Below are positions 32,276 through 40,210 of a DNA stretch of 45,453 nucleotides, piece after piece. The notes beneath the pieces were generated by a model. It was not told the origin of the DNA. It ran no database searches and worked only from the letters and a program-made list of their open reading frames with translations. The DNA is from VFMC01 sp044238435 (GTDB lineage Bacteria > Actinomycetota > Acidimicrobiia > Acidimicrobiales > Ilumatobacteraceae), in the NCBI GenBank assembly GCA_044238435.1, contig JBIIDH010000016.1, positions 1-45,453 of the forward strand, given 5' to 3'. Position 1 is the stretch's first letter; each line of letters begins with the position of its first letter. The translations under genes and the position numbers were made by a program.

Positions 32276-33475
32276 TCACTCGTTCATCCGGTAGGCGAGG
32301 GCGAAATCGGGATCGGTGAGCGCAGGACGATCGGCCCGGAACGGTTCGATCGGCTGGCGGCTCGAACCCGTGGTCGCCAGCTCGGCGACGATCTCGCCGA
32401 TGAGCGAGGCGAACTTCGCCGCGTGGGCGGCACCGAACCCCACCGTGATGCGCGGGTGCCCCGGCAGGCGGTCGAGCACGAAGTCGCGGTCGGGGGTCAT
32501 GTCGTACAGGCAGGTGCGGCTGTACAACTCGGGCCCGACCGCGCCGGGCAGCCGGCGGCGCAGGAAGTCGAGATACATCGCCGTCTCGTCGGGCTCGGGG
32601 TCGAACGAGCGGGTGTCGGGCGTGACCCAGCGGCCGCTCACGTCGCGGCTCACCTTCACCGCCACCTCGCCGTAGACGGGGAACCCGTAGAACACGTGCT
32701 CGTCGTGCCAGATCCACATCGGGAACCGGTCGGGCAGGAACTCGCGCACGTTCGGCGTGGCGAACCAGCTGACCTGCTCCTGGCTGACGGTGAAGCGCCA
32801 GTCGTAGCCGAGCGGACGCAGCAGCTCCTCGGCCCACGACGCCGTGCACAGCACCACCGACTCGGCGCGGAACACACCGGCCGAGGTGTGCACCTCGACG
32901 TGCGAGTCGTGGTGGGTGAACGCCGTCACCTTGGTGTCGGCGAGGAACTCGACGCCGCGGGCGCGCGCCAGCGCGCGGTGGGCACCGTTGGCGCGCCTGA
33001 TGTCGAGCAGGCCACCGTTCTCCTGGAAGAGGCCCACCACGTCGTCGTCGATCCGCCACTGCGGCCAGCGTCGACGCACCTCGGCGGCGTCGAGATGCTC
33101 GCGGGACACGTCGGCCGGCAGCGTGGCGCCGTAGTTGTGCAGTTCGAGTTCACCCGGTGTGTCGCGCACGGCCAGGTCGAGGCCGCCGGTGGTGGTGACG
33201 AGCGTGAGCCCCGACTCGTCCTCCACATCGGCCCAGGCCCGGAACATCTCGTGGGTCATCGTCGTGTAGTCGGCCGAGTGGTAGGCGTGGCGGATGATGC
33301 GCGAGTGGTCGTCCGAACCTCCCCGGCCGTGCCCCAGCGGGAACTGCTCGATCACCAACACATCGGTGGCGCCCGCCCGGGCGAGCCGGTAGGCCGCGGC
33401 GCTGCCGAGGGCTCCGGCCCCCACCACGATGTGGTTGTAGTGCCGACCGTTCACGGCAGTCGATGTGTGTTGCAT
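32276..33475 (-). CDS. FAD-dependent amine oxidase, sarcosine oxidase/SolA-like
   Basis: A 399-residue flavoprotein of the monomeric sarcosine oxidase/N-methyltryptophan oxidase family. It has the Rossmann motif VVGAGALGSAAAYRLAR (17-33), the second glycine region DHSRIIRHAYHSADY, and Cys322 in SRTCLYDMTPDRDF, the position where these enzymes bind FAD covalently. The C-terminal FAD motif is VGFGAAHAAKFA. It oxidises a secondary or N-methyl amine, giving peroxide; the substrate is not predictable. ATG 33475 has ribosome site GGAGGATGAGG. It is divergent from the MMPL gene and followed by rsgA. Confidence 0.87.
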   Translation of the reverse strand: MQHTSTAVNGRHYNHIVVGAGALGSAAAYRLARAGATDVLVIEQFPLGHGRGGSDDHSRIIRHAYHSADYTTMTHEMFRAWADVEDESGLTLVTTTGGLDLAVRDTPGELELHNYGATLPADVSREHLDAAEVRRRWPQWRIDDDVVGLFQENGGLLDIRRANGAHRALARARGVEFLADTKVTAFTHHDSHVEVHTSAGVFRAESVVLCTASWAEELLRPLGYDWRFTVSQEQVSWFATPNVREFLPDRFPMWIWHDEHVFYGFPVYGEVAVKVSRDVSGRWVTPDTRSFDPEPDETAMYLDFLRRRLPGAVGPELYSRTCLYDMTPDRDFVLDRLPGHPRITVGFGAAHAAKFASLIGEIVAELATTGSSRQPIEPFRADRPALTDPDFALAYRMNE

Positions 33476-33514
33476 GCCTCATCCTCCGAGCGGACCGCTC
33501 ACAGCACCGAACGG

Positions 33515-33520
33515 TAGCGT
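33515..33520 (+). promoter_or_regulatory. Possible -10 element of the MMPL gene
   Basis: TAGCGT lies 46 bases before ATG 33567, with a ribosome site GAAGAGGT at about 33550-33557. The 91-base gap 33476-33566 must also hold the divergent promoter of the flavoprotein gene, which I cannot place. Confidence 0.35.
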
Positions 33521-33566
33521 TTTGCCGGTTTCCCCCGACCGCACGTGCAGAAGAGGTCCCCCCACC

Positions 33567-35912
33567 ATGCTCGCCCGCCTCGCCCGCTGGAGCTTTCGTC
33601 GTCGTCGCGTCATGGTGTTCGCCATCTGGGTGCCGCTGCTGGTGGGCCTGAGCGCCATCTCCGGCGCCATCGGCTCCGACTACCGCACCAGCTTCACCCT
33701 TCCCGACAGCGAGTCGAAGATGGTGCAGGAGACGCTGCAGGGCATCGGCAACGGCGAGCAGGCCGGCATGGTGGCCCAGATCGTGTTCACCGCCACGCAG
33801 GGAACCACCGACCCCGCCGTCGTCGAGGCGATGAACGGCCTGTTCGACCAGGTGGCCGAGATCCCTGGCGTCACGGTCACCAGCCCGTACTCACCTGAGG
33901 GCGCTCGCTTCAACAGCGCCACCGAACCCATTTCGTTCGCCCAGTTGTCGGTCACCGAACGCGACCAGCAGCAGATGCTGGCGCTCGGCAACCAGATCAA
34001 GGAGATGGGCGCGTCCATCGACGTGCCCGGCCTGCGCGTCGAGTACGGCGGCCAGGTGTTCGCCACGTTCGAGTTCCCCGAGAGCGAACTGCTCGGCATC
34101 CTCGCCGCCATCGTCATCCTGCTCGTCGCCTTCGGCTCGGTGCTGGCGATGGGCCTGCCCATCGGCACCGCGCTGTTCGGTCTGGGCGTCGGCTTCGGCA
34201 TCGTCGGCCTCGCCTCGAACGTGCTGCGCATGCCCGAGTTCTCGGCGCAGATGACGGCGATGATCGGCCTCGGTGTGGGCATCGACTACGCGCTGTTCAT
34301 CGTCACCCGCTACCGCGAGAACCTGCGGGGTGGCATGAGCCCCGAGGACGCCACCGTCGAAGCGGTCGACAGTTCGGGGCGCGCGGTCATCTTCGCCGGC
34401 ATCACCGTGATGATCTCGCTGCTGGGTCTGTTCGTCATCGGCATCGAGTTCGTGCGTGGCCTCGCCATCGCCGGCGCCACTGGTGTGCTGATGATGATGT
34501 TCGCCGCCGTCACCCTGCTGCCCGCACTGCTCGGGTTCGCCGGTCGGCGCATCGAGGTCACCTCGCGTGCGGCCGCCATCTCCGTCACTGCCTTCGTGCT
34601 CCTCATGCTCGTCGGTGTGTTCACCGGCCTGGCACTCGGTGTGGCCGCCCTGGCGGGTCTCGGCATCGCGGTGCTCACCATGGCCATCAGCTTCACGCCG
34701 GCAGGCCGTGCGCTGCGCACACCGCTGCCGCCACGCCACGACAAGCCGCGCGAAGAGCAGTTCTGGTTCCGGTGGAGCCGCTACGTGCAGCGCCGCCCCT
34801 GGCCGGCATTCCTGGGTGGCGCCGCGGTGCTCATCGTGCTGGCGCTGCCGCTGTTCTCCATCCGCATGGGCTTCGGCGACACCGGCAACCTTCCCGAGGA
34901 GCAGACCGCTCGTCGCGCCTACGACCTGCTGGCCGACGGGTTCGGCCCCGGCAGCTCGGGTCCGCTGGTGCTGGTGAGCACCGACCCCGCCGCCGATGCC
35001 GCCAGCGTGGCGGCCGTCGACGAGGCGCTCACCAACGATGCAGCCATCGCCTTCGCCTCGCCCGGCACCGAGATCGCCCCGGGCACCTGGTTGTGGCAGG
35101 CCTATCCGGTCAGCAGCCCGCAGGACGAGGCCACCACGGAGCTGGTCGAACGCCTCCGCGCCGACACGCTCCCGGCCACCGGGATGGCGGTGATGATCGG
35201 CGGCTTCACCGCCGGCAGCATCGACTTCTCTTCGTACCTGGGCGACCGCCTGCCGCTGCTCATCGGCGCCGTGCTGGTGCTGTCGTTCCTCCTCCTCATG
35301 TTGGTGTTCCGCAGCGTGCTCGTGCCCCTCAAGGCCGTCATCATGAACCTGCTGTCGGTGGGCGCCGCATATGGCGTGGTGGTGGCCATCTTCCAGTGGG
35401 GCTGGGCGAAGGACCTGTTCGGCATCGGCAAAGCCGGCCCGGTCGAGGCCTGGGCGCCGATGATGCTGTTCGCCATCGTGTTCGGCCTGTCGATGGACTA
35501 CGAGGTCTTCCTGCTGTCGCGAATGCGCGAAGAGTTCGTGCGCACCGGCGACAACCACATCGCTGTGGCCGACGGCCTGGCCGCCACCGCCCGCGTCATC
35601 ACCGCCGCAGCCCTCATCATGGTGTGCGTCTTCGGCGCCTTCGTGCTGGGCAACGACCGGCAGCTGAAGCTGTTCGGCCTCGGCATGGCGGTGGCGGTGC
35701 TCGTCGACGCCACCATCGTGCGCATGATCCTGGTGCCGGCCACCATGGAACTGCTCGGCAGCCGAAACTGGTGGATGCCCGCCTGGCTCGATCGCATCCT
35801 GCCGCGCATCGAGGTGGAGGGCCATCGCCCCGAGGCGGTCACCGACGCGCTCGAGGGCGGCGACGGCGACGACGACCAGCCGCTCGACGACCGCGAACCC
35901 CAACTCGTCTGA
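33567..35912 (+). CDS. MMPL family RND transporter
   Basis: A 781-residue transporter of the MMPL/RND superfamily with two halves, each one helix plus a periplasmic domain plus five helices. Family motifs are GIDYALFIVTRYRENL in the first half and GLSMDYEVFLLSRMREEF in the second; the Asp-Tyr pairs lie in the proton path. The first helix (RVMVFAIWVPLLVGLSAI) follows a basic start, and the tail is acidic (DGDDDQPLDDREPQ). Mycobacterial relatives export lipids and siderophores; the cargo here is unknown. No binding or TetR gene is adjacent. Confidence 0.93.
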   Translation: MLARLARWSFRRRRVMVFAIWVPLLVGLSAISGAIGSDYRTSFTLPDSESKMVQETLQGIGNGEQAGMVAQIVFTATQGTTDPAVVEAMNGLFDQVAEIPGVTVTSPYSPEGARFNSATEPISFAQLSVTERDQQQMLALGNQIKEMGASIDVPGLRVEYGGQVFATFEFPESELLGILAAIVILLVAFGSVLAMGLPIGTALFGLGVGFGIVGLASNVLRMPEFSAQMTAMIGLGVGIDYALFIVTRYRENLRGGMSPEDATVEAVDSSGRAVIFAGITVMISLLGLFVIGIEFVRGLAIAGATGVLMMMFAAVTLLPALLGFAGRRIEVTSRAAAISVTAFVLLMLVGVFTGLALGVAALAGLGIAVLTMAISFTPAGRALRTPLPPRHDKPREEQFWFRWSRYVQRRPWPAFLGGAAVLIVLALPLFSIRMGFGDTGNLPEEQTARRAYDLLADGFGPGSSGPLVLVSTDPAADAASVAAVDEALTNDAAIAFASPGTEIAPGTWLWQAYPVSSPQDEATTELVERLRADTLPATGMAVMIGGFTAGSIDFSSYLGDRLPLLIGAVLVLSFLLLMLVFRSVLVPLKAVIMNLLSVGAAYGVVVAIFQWGWAKDLFGIGKAGPVEAWAPMMLFAIVFGLSMDYEVFLLSRMREEFVRTGDNHIAVADGLAATARVITAAALIMVCVFGAFVLGNDRQLKLFGLGMAVAVLVDATIVRMILVPATMELLGSRNWWMPAWLDRILPRIEVEGHRPEAVTDALEGGDGDDDQPLDDREPQLV

Positions 35913-35921
35913 CCGGGGGTT

Positions 35922-35976
35922 GTTCACCCACCGTTCATCTCGGAGGGTAGCTGCGTTCACCGAACCTTCACGACCC
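35922..35976 (+). promoter_or_regulatory. PHO-box-like array of 11-base repeats
   Basis: Five consecutive 11-base units start at 35922, 35933, 35944, 35955 and 35966: GTTCACCCACC, GTTCATCTCGG, AGGGTAGCTGC, GTTCACCGAAC and CTTCACGACCC. Four of five carry TTCAC or TTCAT in exact phase, the form of the PhoP boxes known from Streptomyces (direct repeats built on GTTCACC). The array ends 15 bases before a -10 hexamer, the place for an activator that replaces the -35. It precedes the ABC importer operon. Confidence 0.7.
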
Positions 35977-35991
35977 GCCACGGGCTGGTGC

Positions 35992-35997
35992 TACGGT
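35992..35997 (+). promoter_or_regulatory. -10 element of the ABC importer operon
   Basis: TACGGT, 38 bases before the ATG at 36036. With the 11-base array directly upstream it would give a leader of about 32 bases that contains the purine-rich ribosome site ACGGAAGG. Confidence 0.5.
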
Positions 35998-36035
35998 TCG
36001 CGTCGCCACTATCCCCCGTGAACGGAAGGCATTCC

Positions 36036-37259
36036 ATGACATCAACCAAGAAAGCGTTCGCCGCACTCGCAGCCCTGGGCATCCTGCTCACCGCCTGCGG
36101 TAGCGACGACGAGAGCACCAGCACCACCGCTGCAGCAGCCGAGACCACGGCCGCCGCAGTCGAGACCACGGCTGCCGCAGTCGAGACCACGATGGCCGCT
36201 GAGACCACCATGGCCGCCGAGACCACGGCCGCCCCCACCGACGACCCCCTCGCCGCCCTCTACGAAGAGTGCAAGGCCGAGGGCAAGGTGAACCTCATCG
36301 CCCTGCCCGACGAGTGGGCCAACTACAAGGGCATCCTGCAGAGCTTCCGCGACAAGTACCCGGGCGTCGAGAACCCGGTTGCCAGCCCGGACGCCTCGTC
36401 GAAGGAAGAGATGGAAGCCGTCCAGACCCTCGCCGGCCAGGACGACATGCCCGACAACGTCGACGTCAGCCCCGCCATCGCCCAGGAGATGGTCGACGCC
36501 GGCCTGTTCGAGCCCTACGTGCTCAGCACCGACGCCGAGATCCCGGCCGGCCTGAAGGACGCGGCCAACAACTGGACCGCTGCCTACTACGGCATCATGG
36601 CGATCGCCACCAACACCACCATCGTCCCCACCGCTCCGAAGACCTTCGCCGACCTGACGAAGCCGGAGTACAAGGGCCTCGTTGCGCTGAACGGCGACCC
36701 GCGTGAGGCCGGTTCGGCCTTCGCTGCGGTCATGGCCGCCAGCATCGCCAACGGCGGTAGCGCCGACGACATCATGCCCGGCATCCAGTTCTTCGCCGAC
36801 CTGAAGGCTTCGGGCAACCTCGGTGGCACCGACGTCACCAAGGAGACCGTGCTGTCGGGCGAGACCCCGATCGCCATCGACTGGAGCTACAACGTTCCGG
36901 GTCTGAAGGCCGACCTCGAGGCCGCTGGCCTCACGGTCGAGGTCAACTTCCCGAGCGACGGCATCTACGGTGGCTTCTACGGCCAGGGCGTCATCAAGGA
37001 CTCGCCCAACCAGGCCTGCTCGAAGCTGTGGATGGAGCACATCTTCAGCGACGAGGGCGCCCTCGGCTACCTCGAGGGTGGCGCTGTGCCGGCCCGCATC
37101 GTGTCGCTCACCGAGCGTGGCCTCGTCACCGACGAGATCAGCAAGAACCTGCCCCCGGCAGAGTTGCTCGACCAGGTGTCGTTCCTCACCCCCGCTCAGA
37201 TCGCGGCCGCCAAGGCCGTGCTCGCCGAGCAGTGGGGCCCGATGGTTGCCGACGCCTGA
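36036..37259 (+). CDS. ABC transporter substrate-binding lipoprotein (PotD/AfuA-like class)
   Basis: A 407-residue binding protein. The signal ends in LLTAC (Cys21, lipobox), followed by a Thr/Ala/Glu repeat linker (about 27-68) and a type 2 periplasmic-binding fold: EGKVNLIALPDEWANYKGIL, AYYGIMAIATNTTIVP, TPIAIDWSYNVPG and YGQGVIKDSPNQ in order. This class takes up spermidine, Fe3+, thiamine, 2-aminoethylphosphonate and similar ligands. It heads a complete importer operon. The PHO-box-like promoter points to a phosphorus-containing ligand such as a phosphonate or phosphate ester, which is inference. Confidence 0.85.
   Translation: MTSTKKAFAALAALGILLTACGSDDESTSTTAAAAETTAAAVETTAAAVETTMAAETTMAAETTAAPTDDPLAALYEECKAEGKVNLIALPDEWANYKGILQSFRDKYPGVENPVASPDASSKEEMEAVQTLAGQDDMPDNVDVSPAIAQEMVDAGLFEPYVLSTDAEIPAGLKDAANNWTAAYYGIMAIATNTTIVPTAPKTFADLTKPEYKGLVALNGDPREAGSAFAAVMAASIANGGSADDIMPGIQFFADLKASGNLGGTDVTKETVLSGETPIAIDWSYNVPGLKADLEAAGLTVEVNFPSDGIYGGFYGQGVIKDSPNQACSKLWMEHIFSDEGALGYLEGGAVPARIVSLTERGLVTDEISKNLPPAELLDQVSFLTPAQIAAAKAVLAEQWGPMVADA
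36141..36233 (+). repeat. Tandem repeat encoding the lipoprotein linker
   Basis: Five in-frame units of 21, 21, 18, 18 and 15 bases, each starting GAGACCAC and encoding ETTAAAV, ETTAAAV, ETTMAA, ETTMAA and ETTAA. The unit number can vary by slippage; it sets the spacing between the lipid anchor and the binding domain. Confidence 0.8.
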
Positions 37260-37270
37260 TCGTCTGATCA

Positions 37271-38191
37271 GTGACCGTCACGACCACTGACGCAGTCATC
37301 GCCGATGGGGGCCGCGCCGCTGGCGCGGCCCCCTCGGTGTCTGCGCGCCCGAAGCGCAACTGGGCGTGGCTGGGCCTGCTTCCGTTCCTGTCGTTCCTGA
37401 CGCTGTTCCTGATCGTCCCCGCGATCACCGTGTTCAGCAATTCGCTCAAGACCGAGGACAACGGCTGGTCGCTCTCGGCCATGAAGGAGGCCTTCACTGG
37501 GCAGAACCTCGAGGCCTTCAGGTTCACCTTCACCTTCGCCCTCGGCGCTGCCTTCGTCGGCCTCGTCTTCGGCACCCTCATCGCCTACGCCGCAGCGACC
37601 ACCATCCGCCCACGGTGGCTGCGCAGCGTCGTCACCGCCTTCAGCGGCGTCGCCGCCAACATGGGTGGCATCGCACTGGCGTTCATGTTCCTGAGCCTGC
37701 TCGGCAAGCAGGGCGTCGGGACGAAGATCCTCGAGTGGGCCGGCTACGACCTGTACGGCGGCGACTTCAAGCTCGGCAACGTCACCGGCCTCATCGTCGT
37801 CTACTCGTACTTCAACATCCCACTGATGGTGCTGGCGATCCTGCCGGCCATCGACGGGCTGAAGCAGTCGTGGCGGGAAGCGTGCGCCAACCTCGGCGGC
37901 ACCACCGCCACGTACTGGCGGCGCATTGGTATCCCGGTGCTCACGCCCTCGCTCCTCGGCGGCTTCCTGCTGCTGTTCGTCAACTCGTTCGCCGCCTTCG
38001 CGACGGCGAGCGCGCTCACCGACAACTCCAAGATCATCGCCCTCCGCATCGGGTTCTTCCTCGGCGGCGACGTGAGCATCGGCGAGGATGCCGTCGGCTA
38101 CGCGATCGCCGCCTGGATGATCATCGTGATGGGCGTCGCGATGGGACTGTATTGGCTGGTCCGCAAGCGGGCCGAGAGGTGGAAGGTATGA
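37271..38191 (+). CDS. ABC transporter permease 1 (PotB-like)
   Basis: A 306-residue permease with six hydrophobic helices and a soluble N-terminus of about 30 residues. The EAA loop is LKQSWREACANLGGTTATYW (EA..G around 203-210). GTG start 11 bases after the lipoprotein gene, with no obvious ribosome site. Its stop overlaps the next permease by 4 bases. Confidence 0.87.
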   Translation: MTVTTTDAVIADGGRAAGAAPSVSARPKRNWAWLGLLPFLSFLTLFLIVPAITVFSNSLKTEDNGWSLSAMKEAFTGQNLEAFRFTFTFALGAAFVGLVFGTLIAYAAATTIRPRWLRSVVTAFSGVAANMGGIALAFMFLSLLGKQGVGTKILEWAGYDLYGGDFKLGNVTGLIVVYSYFNIPLMVLAILPAIDGLKQSWREACANLGGTTATYWRRIGIPVLTPSLLGGFLLLFVNSFAAFATASALTDNSKIIALRIGFFLGGDVSIGEDAVGYAIAAWMIIVMGVAMGLYWLVRKRAERWKV

Positions 38192-39123
38192 CGCAGCCGC
38201 TCAACACCGTGGGCATGTTCGCCCTCGCCGACTCGGGCGCGCTCGACGGCACCCCGAAGCCGCCCGTTGCGAGCGGTCCGGTCGGCCGCCCGCGCCGATG
38301 GGTCGGTCGCATCGTCCCGACGCTCGTCCTCATCGCTGCCGCCGTCTTCTTCCTGGCGCCGTTGCTCACGCTGGCCCGATACGCGCTGCAGAACGTGCCG
38401 ACGATTCGGCTCGGCTGGTCGACGCTGTTCGACAAGTGGTCGCTCAGCGGGGTCACCAAGGCCTTCGACGACCCGCAGTTCTGGCCGACGCTGAAGCTGA
38501 GCCTGAAGCTCGCCGTGTTCGCCGTGGCGCTCACCCTGCTGCTGCTCCTCCCGACGGCGATCTGGGTGCATCTCCGTCTGCCGCGCCTGCGGTCGATCAT
38601 CGAGTTCCTGACGCTGCTGCCCTACGTCATCCCGGCCATCGCCCTGGTGGCCGGCATTGTGGCGATCAAGCCGCATGCCCGCTGGTTCCTCAACTCCGAC
38701 TACGCGCTGGTGCCCTTCTACGCGATCCTGGCCCTGCCGTTCACCTACCGACTCATCGATGCCGGTCTGCGCGCCATCGATCTGCGGACGCTGGTCGACG
38801 CCTCGCGCAGCCTCGGGGCCGGGTGGGGAGGGACGATCATGAAGGTGCTGCTGCCGAACCTGCGCACCTCGGTCATCTCCGCGTCGTTCCTCACGGCAGC
38901 AGTCGTGCTCGGCGAGTACACCATCGCCAGCGTCATCCTCAAGAACACCTTCCCCACGTTCCAGCGCGTGTTCGTCGGCCGCGAACCGCAGGCGGGCTAC
39001 GGTCTGTTCCTGCTCACCCTCGTGTTCACGATCCTGCTGTTCGTGGTCCTGTTCTTCATCACCCGGCCGCGGACCTCGCCGCGCAAACCGTTCGTCGCCC
39101 CCACGGAGAGCCCCGCATCATGA
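38188..39123 (+). CDS. ABC transporter permease 2 (PotC-like)
   Basis: A 311-residue permease with six helices after a 40-residue hydrophilic N-terminus. The EAA-type loop is LRTLVDASRSLGAGWGGTI (DASRSLG). The C-terminus is basic (RPRTSPRKP). It is coupled by 4-base overlaps to permease 1 and the ATPase. Confidence 0.87.
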   Translation: MTQPLNTVGMFALADSGALDGTPKPPVASGPVGRPRRWVGRIVPTLVLIAAAVFFLAPLLTLARYALQNVPTIRLGWSTLFDKWSLSGVTKAFDDPQFWPTLKLSLKLAVFAVALTLLLLLPTAIWVHLRLPRLRSIIEFLTLLPYVIPAIALVAGIVAIKPHARWFLNSDYALVPFYAILALPFTYRLIDAGLRAIDLRTLVDASRSLGAGWGGTIMKVLLPNLRTSVISASFLTAAVVLGEYTIASVILKNTFPTFQRVFVGREPQAGYGLFLLTLVFTILLFVVLFFITRPRTSPRKPFVAPTESPAS

Positions 39124-40163
39124 CCACCCTCGGGTTCCAGGCCGTCCGCAAGACGTTCGGCCCCACCGTCGCGCTCGAGCGCTTCGACCTCGACATCAAG
39201 GAGGGCGAGCTGATCTCGCTGCTCGGCCCCTCGGGCTGCGGCAAGACGACGGCCCTCCGTATCGCCGCCGGCTTCGAGTTCGCCGACTCGGGCCAGGTGG
39301 TCGTCGGCGGCAACGACATCACCAGCACGCCGGCCCACAAGCGCAACATGGGCATGGTCTTCCAGAGCTACAGCCTGTTCCCCAACCTCACCGTGGCGCA
39401 GAACGTCGAGTTCGGCCTGAAGACGCGCAAGGTCGACAAGGCCGAGAGCCACCGGCGGGTGGCCGACATGCTCGACCTCGTGCAGCTGAGCGCTACGGCG
39501 AACCGCTACCCGCACCAGCTGTCGGGCGGCCAGCAGCAGCGCGTCGCCCTGGCCCGTGCGCTGGCTGTGCGGCCGCAGGTGTTGCTGCTCGACGAACCGC
39601 TCAGCGCGCTCGACGCGAAGGTGCGCCTCACGCTGCGCGACGAGATCCGCCGCATCCAGACCGACCTCGGCATCACCACCCTGTTCGTCACTCACGACCA
39701 GGAGGAGGCGCTCGGCATCTCCGACCGGGTGGGTGTCATGTCGAACGGTCGCCTCGAGCAACTCGACACGCCCACCACCGTCTACCGCCACCCAGCCAAC
39801 ACCTTCGTCGCCCGGTTCGTAGGGTCGATGAACGAGATCCCGGCGCGCAGCGTCGACGGCGGTGCCGTGCGGGTCGGGTCGTCCGTCGTGGCCACCGAAC
39901 ACGGGCTCGGGCCCGACACCGACGTCAAGCTCCTCGTGCGGCCCGAGGACCTCCGCCTCGTCGCCGAGGGCGACGGGCTGGCCGGTTCGGTGGTCAACCG
40001 CACCTTCCAGGGCGCGTCCACACTGGTGTGGGTCCGCCTCGACGTGGTCGACACGCTGGTGTCGGTCGACGTGGCCGGCGTGGGTGCTGCCACCATCGCT
40101 CCGGGCGAGCGCACGGCGGTCGCGATCGACGGATCGCGCGCCATGTGCGAGCCGGTCGGCTGA
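39120..40163 (+). CDS. ABC transporter ATPase (PotA/FbpC-like)
   Basis: A 347-residue ATPase: Walker A GPSGCGKTT, Q-loop MVFQSYSLFPN, signature LSGGQQQR, Walker B VLLLDEPLSALD, H-loop VTHDQEEAL, then a TOBE-type C-terminal domain (VKLLVRPEDLRLV, GSVVNRTFQGASTLV). These features are shared by spermidine, Fe3+, thiamine and aminoethylphosphonate importers. It ends the four-gene importer operon. Confidence 0.9.
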   Translation: MTTLGFQAVRKTFGPTVALERFDLDIKEGELISLLGPSGCGKTTALRIAAGFEFADSGQVVVGGNDITSTPAHKRNMGMVFQSYSLFPNLTVAQNVEFGLKTRKVDKAESHRRVADMLDLVQLSATANRYPHQLSGGQQQRVALARALAVRPQVLLLDEPLSALDAKVRLTLRDEIRRIQTDLGITTLFVTHDQEEALGISDRVGVMSNGRLEQLDTPTTVYRHPANTFVARFVGSMNEIPARSVDGGAVRVGSSVVATEHGLGPDTDVKLLVRPEDLRLVAEGDGLAGSVVNRTFQGASTLVWVRLDVVDTLVSVDVAGVGAATIAPGERTAVAIDGSRAMCEPVG

Positions 40164-40171
40164 CACGCGCC

Positions 40172-40201
40172 TTGACAAGCCCCCTGCGTTTGCCGTAGCG
40201 A
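40172..40201 (+). promoter_or_regulatory. topA promoter with consensus -35
   Basis: TTGACA at 40172-40177, then 18 bases, then TAGCGA at 40196-40201, ending 9 bases before ATG 40211. The -35 is perfect and the transcript would have little or no leader. Confidence 0.55.
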
Positions 40202-40210
40202 TACACGCCG

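Noticed and set aside
33891..35981. Long minus-strand frame opposite the MMPL transporter
   Set aside because: A His/Asp/Gln-rich shadow of hydrophobic codons, with no start context.
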